A stretch of DNA of 64,000 nucleotides from Paraneptunicella aestuarii. Its GTDB lineage: Bacteria > Pseudomonadota > Gammaproteobacteria > Enterobacterales > Alteromonadaceae. The notes beneath the pieces were generated by a model, which saw only the letters and a program-made list of their open reading frames with translations, was not told the origin of the DNA and ran no database searches. The DNA lies in the NCBI RefSeq assembly GCF_019900845.1, contig NZ_CP074570.1, forward strand, positions 620,001-684,000, read 5' to 3'. Shown here piece after piece: positions 61,931 to 64,000 of this stretch (its first letter is position 1; every line of letters starts with the position of its first letter). Made by a program: the position numbers and the translations under genes.

Positions 61931-63856
61931 ATGACGAACCAAAGCGCTAATCAAAGTTCTAGCCAAAGTTATAACGCTGAAGCTATTGAAGTCCTCAACG
62001 GATTGGAACCTGTTCAACGACGTCCCGGTATGTATACCGACACCACCCGTCCTAACCATCTTTCCCAAGAGGTTATCGACAACAGTGTGGACGAAGCGCT
62101 GGCTGGGCATGCCTCCTCCATTAAAGTCATTTTGCATGAAGACCAATCGATGGAAGTCATCGACGATGGTCGAGGTATGCCGGTCGATATTCACCCGGAA
62201 GAAGGTATTCCCGGCGTTGAGTTGATCATGACCAAGCTTCACGCTGGTGGTAAGTTCTCCAACAAAAACTACCAGTTCTCCGGTGGTTTGCACGGGGTGG
62301 GCATTTCGGTTGTAAACGCATTATCCAAGAGAGTGGAAGTCACCGTTCGTCGTGACGGCAATGTGTACCAAATGGCCTTTGAACATGGTGACAAGGTTGA
62401 AGACCTGAGCATTATCGACACTTGCGGCAAGCGCAACACGGGTACTCGGGTGCGCTTTTGGCCGGATGAAAAGTATTTTGATTCGCCCAAATTCTCGGTT
62501 AGCAAACTTCGCCATATTTTACGGGCAAAAGCCGTATTGTGTCCGGGGCTTAGAATTCGTTTTGACGACAAAAATACCAAAGAATCTGAAGAATGGTACT
62601 TCGAGGATGGACTGCGTGATTATTTGATGCAATCCACAACCGGGTATGAAACCTTGCCAGAAGGCGAACCCTTTGTCGGGGCGTTCTCTGGCAACAATGA
62701 AGCGGCTGACTGGGCAGTGGTTTGGCTACCGGAAGGCGGCGATTTACTGGCTGAAAGCTACGTAAACCTGATCCCTACCGCACAGGGCGGTACGCACGTT
62801 AACGGGTTGCGTCAAGGCTTGCTGGAAGCCATGCGCGAATTCTGTGAATTCCGTAACTTATTGCCCAGAGGCGTAAAGCTGACTCCCGAAGATATCTGGG
62901 ACAGATGTAGCTATATATTGTCCACCAAAATGCAAGATCCACAATTCGCAGGACAAACTAAAGAACGTTTGTCTTCCCGACAAGCATCAGCCTTTGTTTC
63001 TGGCGTGGTGAAAGACGCATTCAGTTTGTGGCTCAACCAACATACCGATATTTCAGACATGTTGGCGCAGATGTGCATTAACAACGCTCAGCGCCGTTTA
63101 CGTCAAAGCAAGAAAGTCGCACGTAAGAAAGTCACCTCAGGCCCTGCTCTTCCTGGCAAATTAACCGATTGTACCACTCAGGATCCTTCACGCTCAGAAA
63201 TCTTCCTGGTGGAAGGTGACTCAGCGGGGGGCTCCGCCAAACAAGCCCGAGACCGTGATTTTCAAGCCATCATGCCGCTACGGGGTAAGATATTAAATAG
63301 CTGGGAAGTGGAGTCGACACAGGTTCTGGCCTCTCAGGAAATTCACGATATTTCCGTTGCCCTGGGCATTGATCCCGACAACGAAGATATCTCGCAACTG
63401 CGTTACGGCAAAGTATGCATCCTCGCCGATGCCGACTCAGACGGATTGCACATCGCCACACTACTGTGCGCCTTGTTTGTAAAACACTTCCGCGCCCTCG
63501 TTAACGCTGGTCACGTATATGTTGCCATGCCACCCTTGTATCGCATCGACGTAGGCAAAGAAGTGTATTACGCCCTCGACGAAGACGAGAAAAAAGGCAT
63601 TTTAGATCGCATCGAAGCCGAGAATAAAAAAGGCAAAGTCAACGTGCAACGCTTTAAAGGCTTGGGCGAAATGAACCCGCTACAACTGCGCGAAACCACC
63701 ATGGATCCCAACACCCGCCGTTTGGTACAGCTTACCGTCGACGACTCCACCCACATGCTCGAACTGATGGACATGCTCCTGGCAAAGAAAAGAGCCCCCG
63801 AAAGGAAGGAATGGTTGGAAAGTAAGGGGAACTTAGCGGAAGTTGAGGTGTTGTAA
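61931..63856 (+). CDS. parE: DNA topoisomerase IV subunit B
   Basis: A 641-residue ATPase subunit of topoisomerase IV, which decatenates daughter chromosomes. GHKL motifs are EVIDNSVDEAL, DDGRGMPV and GGLHGVG. The TOPRIM motifs are LVEGDSAGGSAKQARDRDFQAIMPLRGKI and DADSDGLHI. Start ATG 61931; a TTG six bases upstream is less likely. A Ser/Gln/Asn-rich N-terminal leader of 15 residues is a little longer than usual. parC is not adjacent. Confidence 0.96.
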   Translation: MTNQSANQSSSQSYNAEAIEVLNGLEPVQRRPGMYTDTTRPNHLSQEVIDNSVDEALAGHASSIKVILHEDQSMEVIDDGRGMPVDIHPEEGIPGVELIMTKLHAGGKFSNKNYQFSGGLHGVGISVVNALSKRVEVTVRRDGNVYQMAFEHGDKVEDLSIIDTCGKRNTGTRVRFWPDEKYFDSPKFSVSKLRHILRAKAVLCPGLRIRFDDKNTKESEEWYFEDGLRDYLMQSTTGYETLPEGEPFVGAFSGNNEAADWAVVWLPEGGDLLAESYVNLIPTAQGGTHVNGLRQGLLEAMREFCEFRNLLPRGVKLTPEDIWDRCSYILSTKMQDPQFAGQTKERLSSRQASAFVSGVVKDAFSLWLNQHTDISDMLAQMCINNAQRRLRQSKKVARKKVTSGPALPGKLTDCTTQDPSRSEIFLVEGDSAGGSAKQARDRDFQAIMPLRGKILNSWEVESTQVLASQEIHDISVALGIDPDNEDISQLRYGKVCILADADSDGLHIATLLCALFVKHFRALVNAGHVYVAMPPLYRIDVGKEVYYALDEDEKKGILDRIEAENKKGKVNVQRFKGLGEMNPLQLRETTMDPNTRRLVQLTVDDSTHMLELMDMLLAKKRAPERKEWLESKGNLAEVEVL

Positions 63857-63902
63857 AGCAGCTCAACTCCCGAAGTTTTTTCTTATCTCGAACTCAGGTT
63901 AT

Positions 63903-64000
63903 TTAACAAAGCAAATAAGCATAGCCTGAATTGCCAATGGGGTGACTTTCAAAACAGTTGCCCAATACCTCAACGTTATGTTTTTCAGCGCTGTCAATGA
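63903..64000 (-). CDS. 3' end of an unidentified minus-strand gene (partial)
   Basis: From the window edge a minus-strand frame reads 31 codons, ending SHPIGNSGYAYLLC and a TAA at 63903-63905. Codon character is coding-like, and the gene would converge with parE. Too short to identify. Confidence 0.4.
   Translation of the reverse strand, partial: IDSAEKHNVEVLGNCFESHPIGNSGYAYLLC

Overview
The window is a stretch of chromosome from a marine-type gammaproteobacterium with moderate GC content. The evidence is the arrangement tolC <- | -> nudF-yqiB-cpdA-yqiA-parE, which matches enteric bacteria, together with an S10 ribosomal operon very close to that of E. coli, an EF-G2-type elongation factor, TrhP (YegQ), YfhL ferredoxin, MscS, EptA/DgkA, and Vibrio-like CcdAB and HigBA2 modules. 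The genus cannot be fixed from the sequence alone. No tRNA or rRNA genes, CRISPR array, prophage or complete insertion sequence was seen.

Left part (1-14 kb): the 3' end of a bacterial voltage-gated cation channel with an unusually acidic, calcium-type selectivity filter; a large ten-repeat DUF5666 lipoprotein; a stand-alone EF-G2; a ccdAB toxin-antitoxin pair with a palindromic operator; an orphan membrane-anchored protein; an MFS transporter; trhP; an AbiE-like (AbiEi/AbiEii) pair with two matching inverted repeats upstream; yfhL; a nested palindromic intergenic repeat; and mscS.

Middle (14-33 kb): two tandem secreted animal-type haem peroxidases; a periplasmic metallo-beta-lactamase-fold protein; a 58-residue secreted cysteine-rich peptide below the usual ORF length cut-off; a DUF819 membrane protein; an effector-like alpha/beta hydrolase; a GAF-fused PilB/GspE-type ATPase; a two-domain secreted SxxK hydrolase; then the S10 operon (rpsJ to rpsQ) with its own promoter, leader and terminator. 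The operon stands alone: no str operon precedes it and no spc operon follows it.

Right-centre (32-47 kb) is signalling and accessory DNA: a hotdog-like protein; a hybrid histidine kinase; an FHA-HTH protein translationally coupled to a membrane Ser/Thr kinase with a TPR-like sensor region; a cloverleaf-like palindromic element; a P-loop kinase whose reading frame appears to start at a rare ATT codon; a fatty-acid-hydroxylase-family membrane enzyme; a small secreted Gly/Pro repeat protein; a membrane protein of unknown function abutting a KAP P-loop NTPase; and two toxin-antitoxin modules (HigBA2 and a RelE/ParE type). This last block looks like a small defence or addiction islet.

Right end (47-64 kb) is mostly housekeeping: an ABC exporter, a secreted amidase, a GFA-family protein, a TonB-C-like periplasmic protein, an AIM24/TIGR00266 protein, a Tas-like aldo/keto reductase, an RraB-like protein with a structured leader, eptA-dgkA (lipid A modification plus recycling of its diacylglycerol by-product), tolC, and the nudF-parE cluster. 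The window ends in the 3' end of an unidentified minus-strand gene.
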